A stretch of 64,000 nt of DNA. Origin: CANHBY01 sp031374415. Lineage in GTDB: Bacteria > Pseudomonadota > Gammaproteobacteria > Burkholderiales > Burkholderiaceae_C. The position numbers and the translations under genes are program-made. Each line of letters opens with the position of its first letter. Within the stretch, counting starts at the first letter, position 1. This document shows, piece by piece, positions 25,029 through 34,379 of the stretch. Location: NCBI GenBank assembly GCA_031374415.1, contig JANMGB010000277.1:42332-106331 (forward strand). The letters are read 5' to 3'. A model generated the notes under the pieces. The model was not told where the DNA came from and searched no databases. It was given only the letters and a program-made list of their open reading frames with translations.

Positions 25029-27398
25029 TCAGTTGTTCTTCAGTGTCGTGATGGCTGCGGCGCCCAGGCCAAACTGGTAGAAAATCTGTGACCAATCCTT
25101 GAGATTGCGCACCAAGGCTCGGCCCCATGTCTCGTAGTCCAACTGATTGGGCACCACCACCGTGTCGCCAGGGTACAGCGTCTGCCGTTGCAGGCTGCGG
25201 CTAAACAAGCCGCCATGGTCAGCACCATGACTCACCGTGCCATCGGCGCGCAAGACGAACATGTTGCCGGTGTCCGAGGTCTCTTCCACGCCCGCGAGTT
25301 TGACGTAGTCGCCGACCGTGCGGTCTGGCTTCCAGAGGTAGGCGTTGTTGTTGACCACCGCGCCGGCCACAGACACAAACCCAGGCCGCGAGGGCACCGA
25401 GATGCGGTCGCCATGGTCCAGCGGCAAATCCGGCAGATCATCCAGGGCGCCGGCCGTGGGGGCCAGCTCCAGTGCGATACGGCCGTTGGGCTCCAGCCGC
25501 GCCAGCCGGGCCAATTGCGTGCGCCGCGAGACTTCGCTGGCAGACGTCGCCCCAGCCGTGTTGGGGGCTGCTGTATCGCTGCGCACGGCTTCACGCGCGG
25601 TTTGCGCGGCCGACAAGGCCTCCAGACGCGCGACCGCCGCGAGCAGGTTTTCCTTTTGTCGAAGCCGGGTTTCTTCGCGCGAAAAATCCAGTCCATACAC
25701 ATAGGCCTGAGGCGTCAAACCACCGGCCCGCTGAACCAGTGCACGCAAGGTCTCGCCGGGTTTCAATTGATAAACCCCGGGTGCAATGACCTCCCCCTCG
25801 ACCGATACCAGCCGGGTCTGACTGGACAGCGGGCCACGGATGTCCTTTCGGCTGTAAATCGACACCACATCACCGGGTCGCAGTGCCAAATTTTGGCTCG
25901 CATCACCTTGCAAAACGGCCCGGCCCAAATGAAACGAGATGAGCTGCGGGCTCAGGTCAGCGGGGTTCAAGCGTTCGATGGTGGCGTAGTCCCAATTGAC
26001 CTCCTCCAGCAAGGGGACAGGCAGGTTGCGGCGACTGACCGCCTCACTGCGCACCACCTGCACCAGGGAGTTGCGTCGCCGATAAAAATCAAATGAAATC
26101 AACGCCTCTTTGTCCGGGATCAGGTCCAGCACGCGCATGCCCGGTGTGTAAGGGTGGCGCAGCGCTTCGGCCACATAGCCCTTCAGCGTCACCGCGTTGG
26201 AGAACGCCGGCGAGATCATTTGCACCGTCAGCACATCGCCATCGCGCAGCTTGTGCATCATCCCCTCGCCATCCAGACGGATCGACTCGACCAGCCGCGC
26301 GTTGCGCGGCCGCGCGGGGTCAATGCGCTCCAGCACCGCATTGAACGGGTTGGCCAAGATGGGCAGGTTCCCGGCGTACCGCAGCACATCCTTCATGTTT
26401 TCCTGGGGCTGGGCCAACTCATAAATGCCCATCGTGTCCACGGCCCCAGCCAGCGCGACCTGCGGTCCGGTGGTTTGAAACACGACCACATCACCATGGG
26501 CCAGCTGCAAGTCTTTCGACTTGTCCCCCAGCACCAAAAAGCTGTACATGTCCAGCTCGGTCAGCACCCGGCCGTCGCGGCGCAGGCTGATCTTGCGCAT
26601 GGACCCGGTGGTGCCCGGCCCCCCTGCGGCCACCACGGCTGAGAGCAAGGTCGACTGGCTGGGCAAGCGGTACACGCCTGGTTTGAAAGCAGGCCCCACC
26701 ACAAAGACACTCAAGCCGCGCAGCTGACCCAGGGTCACACTGAGGTTGAAGTTGGTGAACATCCGGCCAATCTGCGCACGCAAGTGGTTCTCAAGGTCGG
26801 CGGCTTTGGTGCCAGTGACCGTGAACGTACCCACCTTGGGCAAAGTGATCTGGCCGCTGCGATCCACGCTGGCGCGGTAGTCCACGTCAATGGCGCCCCA
26901 GGCCCGAATCAACAACTCCTCGCCCGGCCCCACCACATAGTCGGCTGACACCGGCACGTTGTCCACCACCGGGCTGCTGCCTTTGCCTGCGGCAAAAAAA
27001 CTGCCGCCAAACACCGGCAGCATGCGGCCCGTGGCGGCCTCGACAAACTTTTGAAACTCGCTCGGCGTCGGAGCCGGCGTCGGCGTCGAAGCCGGTGGCG
27101 GCGCGGCGGGTCCAGTGCCCATTCCTGTGGCTGTGCCCGTGCCCGGCTTGTTCGGCTGCGCGGGCAGCGTGCTCGGTGGCGTGTTGGGTGACAAGGGCAG
27201 GGTTGTCACCGGCAGCGGGCTACCGGACGGCGACGCCGTGCTGGGCGCCGTGAAGTAGCCGCCGGGTGCCGGCTCTTTCAGATCGAACTGATCCGGCGGC
27301 GCGGGCTGTGCCCAGCTGCTGTGCCCCCAGATGCTCATGCAACACACCGCTGCAGCGCTCCAGCGCTGCCAAGCCAAACGAGAAGGCATCAAGTTCAT
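25029..27398 (-). CDS. SLBB-domain polysaccharide export protein (Wza-like)
   Basis: Taking the methionine of MNLMPSRLAWQRW as start gives 789 residues with a signal peptide ending SWA-QP. A Pro/Thr-rich low-complexity stretch (about 45-110) precedes the Poly_export domain (VVGPGEELLIRAWGAIDVDY) and several SLBB domains, e.g. GLSVFVVGPAFKPGVYRLP and LVSVEGEVIAPGVYQLKPGE. It should form an outer-membrane exit channel for exopolysaccharide. No lipobox is obvious. An upstream frame adds 33 residues without family support. It is the first gene of a two-gene unit with the co-polymerase. Confidence 0.88.
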   Translation of the reverse strand: MNLMPSRLAWQRWSAAAVCCMSIWGHSSWAQPAPPDQFDLKEPAPGGYFTAPSTASPSGSPLPVTTLPLSPNTPPSTLPAQPNKPGTGTATGMGTGPAAPPPASTPTPAPTPSEFQKFVEAATGRMLPVFGGSFFAAGKGSSPVVDNVPVSADYVVGPGEELLIRAWGAIDVDYRASVDRSGQITLPKVGTFTVTGTKAADLENHLRAQIGRMFTNFNLSVTLGQLRGLSVFVVGPAFKPGVYRLPSQSTLLSAVVAAGGPGTTGSMRKISLRRDGRVLTELDMYSFLVLGDKSKDLQLAHGDVVVFQTTGPQVALAGAVDTMGIYELAQPQENMKDVLRYAGNLPILANPFNAVLERIDPARPRNARLVESIRLDGEGMMHKLRDGDVLTVQMISPAFSNAVTLKGYVAEALRHPYTPGMRVLDLIPDKEALISFDFYRRRNSLVQVVRSEAVSRRNLPVPLLEEVNWDYATIERLNPADLSPQLISFHLGRAVLQGDASQNLALRPGDVVSIYSRKDIRGPLSSQTRLVSVEGEVIAPGVYQLKPGETLRALVQRAGGLTPQAYVYGLDFSREETRLRQKENLLAAVARLEALSAAQTAREAVRSDTAAPNTAGATSASEVSRRTQLARLARLEPNGRIALELAPTAGALDDLPDLPLDHGDRISVPSRPGFVSVAGAVVNNNAYLWKPDRTVGDYVKLAGVEETSDTGNMFVLRADGTVSHGADHGGLFSRSLQRQTLYPGDTVVVPNQLDYETWGRALVRNLKDWSQIFYQFGLGAAAITTLKNN

Positions 27399-27635
27399 TC
27401 GATCAAGGGTTCTCAAGTGCTGTTCAAACCCCGCAGCCGATGAAACAGACTGCGGGCAGGCAACCAATACATCGGACGAGCAAGCAAGTGTACGCATTGA
27501 TCCCGCCAGCGCAATCCTTGCTTACACAATGACGCTGCCATTGTTGTACCGCGACCCCTCGCCCCCCGCCTCCCTGAACGACCCATCGGAACTGAAGATG
27601 GGTATAGACTGCGGCACAGCCTGTTCGATCACGCC

Positions 27636-28133
27636 ATGGACTCTGAAACCGTTGAGATTCAACTCCTGAGACCTCAATCAGCCGAGGCCCTTCAAGCCAC
27701 CCGCGAGATCTTTCGCGACTATGCCAACAGCCTGCCCATTGACCTGGGCTTCCAAGGCTTTGAGGCCGAATTAGTCGCCCTGCCTGGGGAGTACGCCAGC
27801 CCGCACGGGCACCTGTTGCTGGCCATCGTCGATGGCCAAGTAGCGGGTTGTGGCGCTTTGCGTCCCCTGCCCGATGTCGATCATGCCAACGCCTGCGAGA
27901 TGAAGCGGCTGTACGTGCGCCCCGCGTTTCGCCGTTTCGGCTTGGGCCGCCAACTGGCCCATGCCCTGCTCGATGAAGCCCGGCGCGCGGGCTACTCCGT
28001 GGTGCTGCTCGATACCTTGGACGACATGGAGGCCGCCCGTGAGCTCTACGCCTCCCTGGGGTTTGAGGCCGTGGCGCCGTATTACTTCAACCCCATCCCG
28101 GGCGCCCACTACCTCAAAGCCGAGCTGGCGTGA
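27636..28133 (+). CDS. GNAT-family N-acetyltransferase
   Basis: A 165-residue single-domain acetyltransferase. The acetyl-CoA loop is visible as RRFGLGRQLAHALLDEAR, preceded by MKRLYVRPAF and followed by LDTLDDMEAARELYASLGF, the usual fourth and fifth elements of the fold. Acceptor substrate unknown. Its TGA overlaps the GTG start of glpD, so the two are translationally coupled, though no metabolic link is evident. Confidence 0.85.
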   Translation: MDSETVEIQLLRPQSAEALQATREIFRDYANSLPIDLGFQGFEAELVALPGEYASPHGHLLLAIVDGQVAGCGALRPLPDVDHANACEMKRLYVRPAFRRFGLGRQLAHALLDEARRAGYSVVLLDTLDDMEAARELYASLGFEAVAPYYFNPIPGAHYLKAELA

Positions 28134-29728
28134 GTTCCGCCGACCGCGGCATGAGCCGCGACGCGCACTTGGGCGGCATGCGCCAAGCGGCCCGCGTGGA
28201 TGTCGCGGTCATCGGTGGAGGGGCCACGGGCTTGGGCATCGCCCTTGATGCAGCGGCCCGCGGTTGGCGTGTGGCCTTGTTCGAGGCTCAGGACTTTGCG
28301 CAGGGCACGTCCTCGCGCAGCACCAAGTTGCTGCACGGCGGTGTGCGCTACCTGGCCCAAGGTCACTGGCCTTTGGTGCGCGAGGCCCTGCACGAGCGCG
28401 CCACAGCGTTGGCCCACGCCCCGCACATCGCGCAGCCGCTGCCTTTTGTCGTGCCGGGCTACCGCTGGTGGCACCCGGCGTTCTACGGTCTGGGCTTGTC
28501 GCTCTACAGCCTGCTTGCAGGCCAGCACCGTTTGGGCCGCACCCGTTGGCTGACGGCGGCCCAAGTGCGCCAATGCGCGCCCACCCTTGAGCCGCGAGGC
28601 TTGTGCGGCGGCGTCAGCTACTGGGACGGCCAGTTTGACGACGCCCGTTTTGCCATCGCCCTGGCGCGCACGGCCGCTGCCCATGGTGCCCTGCTGCTCA
28701 ACCACTGCCCTGTCACGGCCTTGATGCAGCACGCCGGCCGCGTCACCGGCGTCACGGCGAAAGACAGCGAGTCCGGACTCAGCTTCACCTTGGACGCGGC
28801 CTGCGTCATCAATGCCACGGGTGTATGGGTGGACGCCGTCGAGCGCCTGGCCGACCCCACTCAAGCGCAAAGCCACATCCGTCCCAGCCAAGGCGTGCAC
28901 CTGGTCGTGGACCGCGATTTCCTGCCCGCTGGGCATGCGGTTCTGGTGCCGCGCACCCGTGATGGCCGCGTGTTGTTTGCCATCCCGTGGCTGGGGAAAA
29001 CCCTGCTCGGCACCACCGACACCCCCCGCAGCGATGCCCCGCTGGAGCCTCAAGCCACCACCGCCGAGGTCGACTTCATCCTTGGCGAAGCCGCCCAGAT
29101 TTTGCGTGCAGCACCCACGCGATCTGACGTGCGCTCGATCTGGGTAGGCCTGCGTCCCTTGGTCACAGCGCCCCACGCGCAGGGTGCCACCGCCACACTG
29201 TCACGCGAACACAGCATCTGGAGCGATGCCACAGGGCTCATCAGCATCAGCGGTGGCAAGTGGACCACGTACCGCGCCATGGCCGAAGACGTCATTCGTC
29301 ATGGCCAGCGCCAAGGTTTGCTGCCCCTGCACGCCGGCGTCACGGCTACGCTGCCGTTGTGGGGCTGCCCGGGCTCCGCGGACCTCATCCGCCCCTTGAG
29401 CGATGCGCCCGGAGCGCACAGCTACGGCAGCGATCAACAGGCCCTGCGCCAACTTCCTGGCGCCGATGTGGCCCTGTGGAAAGAAGATGGCCAACTGTGC
29501 TTGAGCGAAGCCATGGTGCGTCACGCGGTGCGTGCGGAGATGGCCCGCACGGTCGGTGATGTACTGGCCCGCCGCTGCCGCCTGTTGTTTTTGGATGCCC
29601 GTCGCGCCCACGACCTGGCGCCCCGGGTCGGTGAGCTGATGACTGATGAGCTGGGCTTGGGTTTTGACCGCGAACGCAGCGTGACTGAATTTCAAACCCT
29701 GGCACAACACTACCTCAACGTGCCGTAA
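28130..29728 (+). CDS. glpD: Aerobic glycerol-3-phosphate dehydrogenase
   Basis: This FAD enzyme has 532 residues. The dinucleotide motif VIGGGATGLGIALDAAARG lies at 27-45, followed by GTSSRSTKLLHGGVRYLAQG, the GlpD signature. A C-terminal helical domain ends near residue 530. It oxidises glycerol-3-phosphate to dihydroxyacetone phosphate and passes electrons to ubiquinone at the membrane. The GTG start overlaps the preceding gene; an internal ATG at 28151 would remove seven residues. No glpK, glpF or glpR is nearby. Confidence 0.92.
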   Translation: MSSADRGMSRDAHLGGMRQAARVDVAVIGGGATGLGIALDAAARGWRVALFEAQDFAQGTSSRSTKLLHGGVRYLAQGHWPLVREALHERATALAHAPHIAQPLPFVVPGYRWWHPAFYGLGLSLYSLLAGQHRLGRTRWLTAAQVRQCAPTLEPRGLCGGVSYWDGQFDDARFAIALARTAAAHGALLLNHCPVTALMQHAGRVTGVTAKDSESGLSFTLDAACVINATGVWVDAVERLADPTQAQSHIRPSQGVHLVVDRDFLPAGHAVLVPRTRDGRVLFAIPWLGKTLLGTTDTPRSDAPLEPQATTAEVDFILGEAAQILRAAPTRSDVRSIWVGLRPLVTAPHAQGATATLSREHSIWSDATGLISISGGKWTTYRAMAEDVIRHGQRQGLLPLHAGVTATLPLWGCPGSADLIRPLSDAPGAHSYGSDQQALRQLPGADVALWKEDGQLCLSEAMVRHAVRAEMARTVGDVLARRCRLLFLDARRAHDLAPRVGELMTDELGLGFDRERSVTEFQTLAQHYLNVP

Positions 29729-29799
29729 GTCGCAGCCACCCAAAGGGCGCAGAAATGCACGCGCGATCATGCCTCGGGCAAGACGTACGGGTTTACGCA

Positions 29800-29805
29800 T
29801 ATAAT
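29800..29805 (+). promoter_or_regulatory. Candidate -10 element of the atp operon
   Basis: A consensus TATAAT 44 bp before the atpI start in the glpD-atpI spacer. The expected -35 position reads GGCAAG, which is weak. It is the best visible promoter for the nine-gene ATP synthase operon. Confidence 0.5.
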
Positions 29806-29848
29806 TCCGAGGCTTTGTACTTGGTGACACCTGATTTCACGCTCCGCC

Positions 29849-30382
29849 ATGACTGACACTCTCGATCACGGCCGGCTTTCATCGGGTGCCTGGGCTGCAG
29901 CACCACACTCAGACTTGGATGTTGGGGATGAAGACCCCCCTTTCAAGCCCCTGACGCGACAGGAAGCACAGGCCCTTCGGGCCCGTCACCCTTCACCGTC
30001 GCCATGGGTGGTTTTGAGTGTCCAGACACTGGTGGGTTTGATCCTCAGTGCCGGGGTGGGGTTGTGGCAAAGCAGCGCGGTGTGGTCGGCACTTTACGGT
30101 GTCGCCGCCGTGGTGGTGCCGGGGGCTGTGATGGCCCGCGGGATGTCCAGACAAAGTGGCAAAACCCCGAGTGCAGCCTTGCTCGGCTTCATGGTGTGGG
30201 AATTTGCCAAGGTGATGGCGGCAGTGGCCTTGTTGGCTGCGGCGGTCAAGGTGGTGCCCGGCCTGAATTGGCCCGTGCTGCTGCTCACCATGATCGTGAG
30301 TTTGAAAGTGAACTGGCTGGTGCTGCTGTGGCGCCGGCCTTCAACCCAAAAGCCAGAAGAGATTCAACAACATGTCCGCTGA
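29849..30382 (+). CDS. atpI: ATP synthase subunit I
   Basis: This 177-residue protein has a hydrophilic N-terminal tail of about 50 residues, longer than usual, then four hydrophobic segments as in AtpI, which helps assemble the c-ring or import magnesium. The LGFMVWEFAKVMAAVALL and LKVNWLVLLW segments fit the family. It is first in the atp operon and overlaps atpB by eleven bases. Confidence 0.82.
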   Translation: MTDTLDHGRLSSGAWAAAPHSDLDVGDEDPPFKPLTRQEAQALRARHPSPSPWVVLSVQTLVGLILSAGVGLWQSSAVWSALYGVAAVVVPGAVMARGMSRQSGKTPSAALLGFMVWEFAKVMAAVALLAAAVKVVPGLNWPVLLLTMIVSLKVNWLVLLWRRPSTQKPEEIQQHVR

Positions 30383-31265
30383 CGCAAACGCCGCCGCACA
30401 CGCCCCGAGCGCTAGTGAATACATCCAACATCACCTGCAGCATCTGCAGCTGAATTTTTCCCTCGAGGGTGTCACCCAAAAAGGCATCGTCGACTTCAGC
30501 CTCTTCAACGTTGACTCGGTGTTTTACTCCGTGGTGTTGGGCGCCCTGGGTTGCTTGTTCATGTGGATGGCGGCAAGGCGTGCCACGGCGGGTGTCCCTG
30601 GCCGCTTCCAAGCCCTCGTTGAAATGCTGTACGAGCTGGTCGATAACCAAGCCAAAAGCGTGATCCACAACGCCAACAGCCGCAAAGTGGTGGGGCCCGT
30701 GGCCCTGGTGGTGTTTGTTTGGATATTCCTGATGAACGCCATGGACATGCTGCCGGTGGACTTGATCCCCGCCGTCTGGCACGGCGCAGCCCCTGCCTTG
30801 GGCGCCAAAGACTACATGCGCGTCGTGCCCACCGCTGACTTGTCCACCACCCTGGGGCTGTCCGCCAGCGTCTTGCTCATCTGCTTGTTCTACAACATCA
30901 AAATCAAGGGCCTGGCCGGTTGGAGCCACGAGCTCATCGCCGCCCCTTTTGGCGACCATCCCATCCTGTACCCGGTGAACTTCCTCATGCAAATGATCGA
31001 GTTCACCGCCAAGACTGTCTCCCATGGCATGCGGCTCTTCGGCAACATGTTTGCCGGCGAGCTGGTGTTCATGCTCATCGCCCTCATGGGGGGAGTGTGG
31101 GCTTGGCAGTTCAACCCTCTTGAGGGCGGGTTCTGGTTGGGGGTGGGGCATGTGGTGGCGGGCACGGTCTGGACCTTGTTCCATATCTTGGTCATTACCT
31201 TGCAGGCCTTCATCTTCATGATGCTGACCCTGATTTATGTGGGGCAGGCCCACGACGCACATTGA
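30372..31265 (+). CDS. atpB: ATP synthase Fo subunit a
   Basis: At 297 residues it matches betaproteobacterial subunit a. It has five to six membrane helices. The essential arginine is in SHGMRLFGNMFAGELV, the segment that faces the c-ring half-channels. The end, FIFMMLTLIYVGQAH, is typical. With subunit c it forms the proton path of the inner-membrane motor. Its start lies inside the end of atpI, indicating coupled translation. Confidence 0.95.
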   Translation: MSADANAAAHAPSASEYIQHHLQHLQLNFSLEGVTQKGIVDFSLFNVDSVFYSVVLGALGCLFMWMAARRATAGVPGRFQALVEMLYELVDNQAKSVIHNANSRKVVGPVALVVFVWIFLMNAMDMLPVDLIPAVWHGAAPALGAKDYMRVVPTADLSTTLGLSASVLLICLFYNIKIKGLAGWSHELIAAPFGDHPILYPVNFLMQMIEFTAKTVSHGMRLFGNMFAGELVFMLIALMGGVWAWQFNPLEGGFWLGVGHVVAGTVWTLFHILVITLQAFIFMMLTLIYVGQAHDAH

Positions 31266-31353
31266 GTTTCAAGTCGTCGTTCTTGATGCGTGTCGATTGA
31301 TTTTTTGATTTCTCTTCATTTCACTTTTTTTATTTCACCCTTAGGAGCAAAAC

Positions 31354-31599
31354 ATGGAAAACGTCCTCGGTCTCGTCGCGCTGGCTTGTGGTTTGATTGT
31401 CGGCCTGGGCGCCGTTGGTGCCTCAATCGGCATTGCCTTGATGGGCGGCAAGTTTCTCGAGTCCTCGGCCCGTCAGCCTGAGCTCATGAACGACCTGCAA
31501 ACCAAGATGTTCATCTTGGCCGGCCTGATCGACGCGGCCTTCCTGATCGGCGTGGCCATTGCCCTGTTGTTCGCCTTCGCCAACCCTTTCAAGCTCTAA
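31354..31599 (+). CDS. atpE: ATP synthase Fo subunit c
   Basis: An 81-residue hairpin of two membrane helices. The proton-binding carboxylate is D60 in AGLIDAAFLIG, and the polar loop is ARQPELMNDLQ. The lack of a Q/ES sodium pattern in helix one or two indicates proton rather than sodium coupling. A strong AGGAG site precedes the ATG after an 88-bp spacer, consistent with the high expression needed for a multi-copy ring. Confidence 0.96.
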   Translation: MENVLGLVALACGLIVGLGAVGASIGIALMGGKFLESSARQPELMNDLQTKMFILAGLIDAAFLIGVAIALLFAFANPFKL

Positions 31600-31634
31600 A
31601 AACCCAACCCTTTCACGGTTGAAAGGATCGTGTT

Positions 31635-32105
31635 GTGAACATCAATGCAACCCTGTTCCTGCAGGCGCTCGTTTTTGCCATTTTGGTGTGGTTCACCATG
31701 CGCTACGTGTGGCCCCCGTTGGCCAAGGCGCTGGATGAGCGCGCCGAGAAAATCCGTTCCGGTTTGTCAGCTGCTGACGATGCCAAGGCCAAGCTGGTCG
31801 TGGCGCAAAAGCAAGTGGCTGAACAACTCAGTGCGGCCCGTGACGATGCCGCCAAACGACTGGCTGACGCCGAGCGCCTGGCGCAATCCATGATCGAAGA
31901 GGCCAAGTCTCGCGCCAGCGAGGAAGCCGCCAAGATCGTGGCCAACGCCAAAGCCGAAGCCACGCAAGAGTCCACCAAAGCCCGCGATGCACTGCGTGCC
32001 CAGGTGGCGCAGCTGGCCGTCAAAGGCGCTGAGCAAATCCTCAAGCGCGAAGTCAACGCCAGCGTCCACGCTGACTTGCTCAACCGCTTGCAGACCGAGC
32101 TGTGA
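31635..32105 (+). CDS. atpF: ATP synthase Fo subunit b
   Basis: A 156-residue protein with a single N-terminal membrane anchor (LFLQALVFAILVWFTMRYVW) followed by a long charged Ala-rich helix from about residue 30 to the end. This is the peripheral stalk dimer that holds F1 to subunit a. The start is a GTG preceded by GAAAGGA. It ends three bases before atpH. Confidence 0.95.
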   Translation: MNINATLFLQALVFAILVWFTMRYVWPPLAKALDERAEKIRSGLSAADDAKAKLVVAQKQVAEQLSAARDDAAKRLADAERLAQSMIEEAKSRASEEAAKIVANAKAEATQESTKARDALRAQVAQLAVKGAEQILKREVNASVHADLLNRLQTEL

Positions 32106-32108
32106 ACC

Positions 32109-32651
32109 ATGGCTGAACTCGCAACCCTTGCCCGTCCTTACGCCGAGGCCTTGTTCCAGGTCGCGCGACAACAAGGGCCTCAAGCCCTGAGCGCCGTCGC
32201 CACCCAGATCGAAGCCCTGGCGACTGTGGCCGCCGACCCGCAACTGCGGCAGTTGGCCGACCACCCCAAGGTTCAAGCGCAGCAAGTCTTTGACGTGATG
32301 GTGGCCGCGGCCCAGCTGCCGCTGCTCGACGCCGTCAAAAACCTCCTGCACACGGTGATTGACAACGGTCGATTGGTGGCCTTGGCCGAGATCGCAGCCC
32401 AATTCCAGGTTCTGGTGAATACCCAGGCCTGTGTGTTTGATGCCCACATCGCCAGCGCCTTCCCCATTGAGCCCGCGCAATTGCCCAGCGTCTTGGCGGC
32501 GCTCGAGAAGCGCTTTGCTCGCAAGCTCAACCCCATCATCACGCTGCAACCCGAGCTGATTGGTGGCATTCGCGTGGTGGTGGGTGACGAAGTGCTCGAC
32601 ACCTCCATCCAGGCTCGTCTGCAACAAATGAACGTCGCTTTGACGGCCTGA
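32109..32651 (+). CDS. atpH: ATP synthase F1 subunit delta
   Basis: This 180-residue protein begins MAELATLARPYAEALFQVAR, the usual delta start. It ends with the signature strand LIGGIRVVVGDEVLDTSIQA. It caps the alpha3-beta3 hexamer and binds the b stalk. Its ATG follows the atpF stop almost directly, so translation is likely coupled. Confidence 0.95.
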   Translation: MAELATLARPYAEALFQVARQQGPQALSAVATQIEALATVAADPQLRQLADHPKVQAQQVFDVMVAAAQLPLLDAVKNLLHTVIDNGRLVALAEIAAQFQVLVNTQACVFDAHIASAFPIEPAQLPSVLAALEKRFARKLNPIITLQPELIGGIRVVVGDEVLDTSIQARLQQMNVALTA

Positions 32652-32741
32652 ACGGCACCCCCTGAATACCGCCACACCCCCGCGCTGCACCCCAGCCACC
32701 ATCCCCAGCGCAGGCCCAGCCTGCGTCCACGGAGACAAGCC

Positions 32742-34355
32742 ATGCAACTGAATCCTGCCGAAATTTCCGAACTGATCAAAAAGCGCATCGAAGGCCTTGG
32801 GGTCTCCAGCGACATCCGCAACCAAGGCACCGTGGTCTCCGTGACCGACGGCATCGTCCGCGTCCACGGCCTGTCCGAGGCCATGCAGGGCGAGATGCTC
32901 GAGTTCCCCGCCACCGCCACCGGCCAACCCACCTTCGGTCTGGCCCTCAACCTGGAGCGTGACTCCGTGGGCGCCGTGATTTTGGGTGAGTACGAACACA
33001 TCTGCGAAGGCGACACCGTCAAGTGCACCGGCCGCATTCTGGAAGTACCCGTCGGCCCGGAGCTGCGTGGCCGCGTGGTCAACGCCCTGGGCCAACCCAT
33101 CGACGGCAAAGGCCCTATTCCGGCCAAGCTGTCCATGCCCATCGAAAAGATTGCCCCCGGCGTGATCGCCCGCCAGTCCGTGAGCCAGCCGATGCAAAGC
33201 GGCTTGAAGTCCATCGACGCCATGGTGCCCGTGGGCCGCGGCCAACGTGAGTTGATCATTGGTGACCGCCAGACCGGTAAAACGGCCGTGGCCATCGACG
33301 CCATCATCAACCAAAAGGGTCAAAACATGACCTGCATCTACGTCGCCATCGGCCAAAAAGCCTCGTCGATCAAAAACGTGGTGCGTGCCTTAGAGGCCCA
33401 CGGCGCGATGGACTACACCATCGTCGTGGCCGCCTCGGCCGCCGAGTCTGCCGCCATGCAATACGTATCGGCCTACTCCGGCTGCACCATGGGCGAGTAC
33501 TTCCGTGACCGCGGTGAAGACGCCCTCATCGTCTATGACGACCTGTCCAAGCAAGCCGTGGCCTATCGCCAAATCTCCTTGCTGCTGCGCCGTCCCCCAG
33601 GCCGTGAAGCCTACCCCGGTGACGTGTTCTACCTCCACAGCCGCTTGCTCGAGCGTGCCGCACGCGTCAACCCCGACTACGTCGAGAAGTTCACCAACGG
33701 CGCCGTCAAAGGCAAGACCGGATCCCTGACCGCCCTGCCCATCATCGAAACCCAAGCCGGCGACGTGTCAGCCTTCGTGCCCACCAACGTGATCTCGATC
33801 ACCGACGGCCAAATCTTCCTTGAAACCTCACTGTTCAACGCCGGCATCCGTCCCGCCATCAACGCGGGTATCTCCGTCTCCCGCGTGGGCGGTGCCGCCC
33901 AAACCAACCTGGTCAAAGGCCTCTCAGGCGGTATCCGTACCGACTTGGCACAGTACCGTGAGCTGGCCGCATTTGCCCAGTTCGCCTCTGATTTGGACGA
34001 AGCCACCCGCAAGCAACTCGAGCGCGGCGCCCGCGTCACCGAGCTGCTCAAGCAAGCCCAGTACGCACCCCTGCCCGTGAGCCTCATGGCCGCCACGCTG
34101 TTCGCGGTGAACAAAGGCTTCCTCGACAACATCGACGTCAAGAAAGTGCTCGCCTTCGAACACGGCCTGCACCAATTCCTGAAAACCAGCCACGCACCGC
34201 TGCTGGCCCAGATGGAAAAAGACGCTCAAAAGTGGGACGCCAAGGAACCCAAGAAAGACGCCCCTGCCGAGAAGGCCGCGTTCCAGAAATCCTGTCAAAA
34301 GGCCGAGGCCGACCTGAACGCCGCCGTCACGGCCTTCAAGAAGTCCTTCGTTTGA
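32742..34355 (+). CDS. atpA: ATP synthase F1 subunit alpha
   Basis: Walker A is at about 174-181 (GDRQTGKT) and the visible signature PAINAGISVSRVGGAAQ is intact; these sites are non-catalytic in alpha. The protein has 537 residues, roughly twenty more than most alpha subunits. The extra length is a Lys/Ala-rich stretch near the C-terminus (WDAKEPKKDAPAEKAAFQK) before the normal ending FKKSFV. GGAG precedes the start. It lies 90 bp after atpH, and the order is the standard one. Confidence 0.96.
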   Translation: MQLNPAEISELIKKRIEGLGVSSDIRNQGTVVSVTDGIVRVHGLSEAMQGEMLEFPATATGQPTFGLALNLERDSVGAVILGEYEHICEGDTVKCTGRILEVPVGPELRGRVVNALGQPIDGKGPIPAKLSMPIEKIAPGVIARQSVSQPMQSGLKSIDAMVPVGRGQRELIIGDRQTGKTAVAIDAIINQKGQNMTCIYVAIGQKASSIKNVVRALEAHGAMDYTIVVAASAAESAAMQYVSAYSGCTMGEYFRDRGEDALIVYDDLSKQAVAYRQISLLLRRPPGREAYPGDVFYLHSRLLERAARVNPDYVEKFTNGAVKGKTGSLTALPIIETQAGDVSAFVPTNVISITDGQIFLETSLFNAGIRPAINAGISVSRVGGAAQTNLVKGLSGGIRTDLAQYRELAAFAQFASDLDEATRKQLERGARVTELLKQAQYAPLPVSLMAATLFAVNKGFLDNIDVKKVLAFEHGLHQFLKTSHAPLLAQMEKDAQKWDAKEPKKDAPAEKAAFQKSCQKAEADLNAAVTAFKKSFV

Positions 34356-34379
34356 TGTCACTGACCTAGGAGCTTTGGC

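Noticed and set aside
31767..33356. Long open frame antisense to atpF-atpH-atpA
   Set aside because: It crosses three certain genes, its translation is His/Gly-rich, and it is explained by codon bias in the genes opposite.
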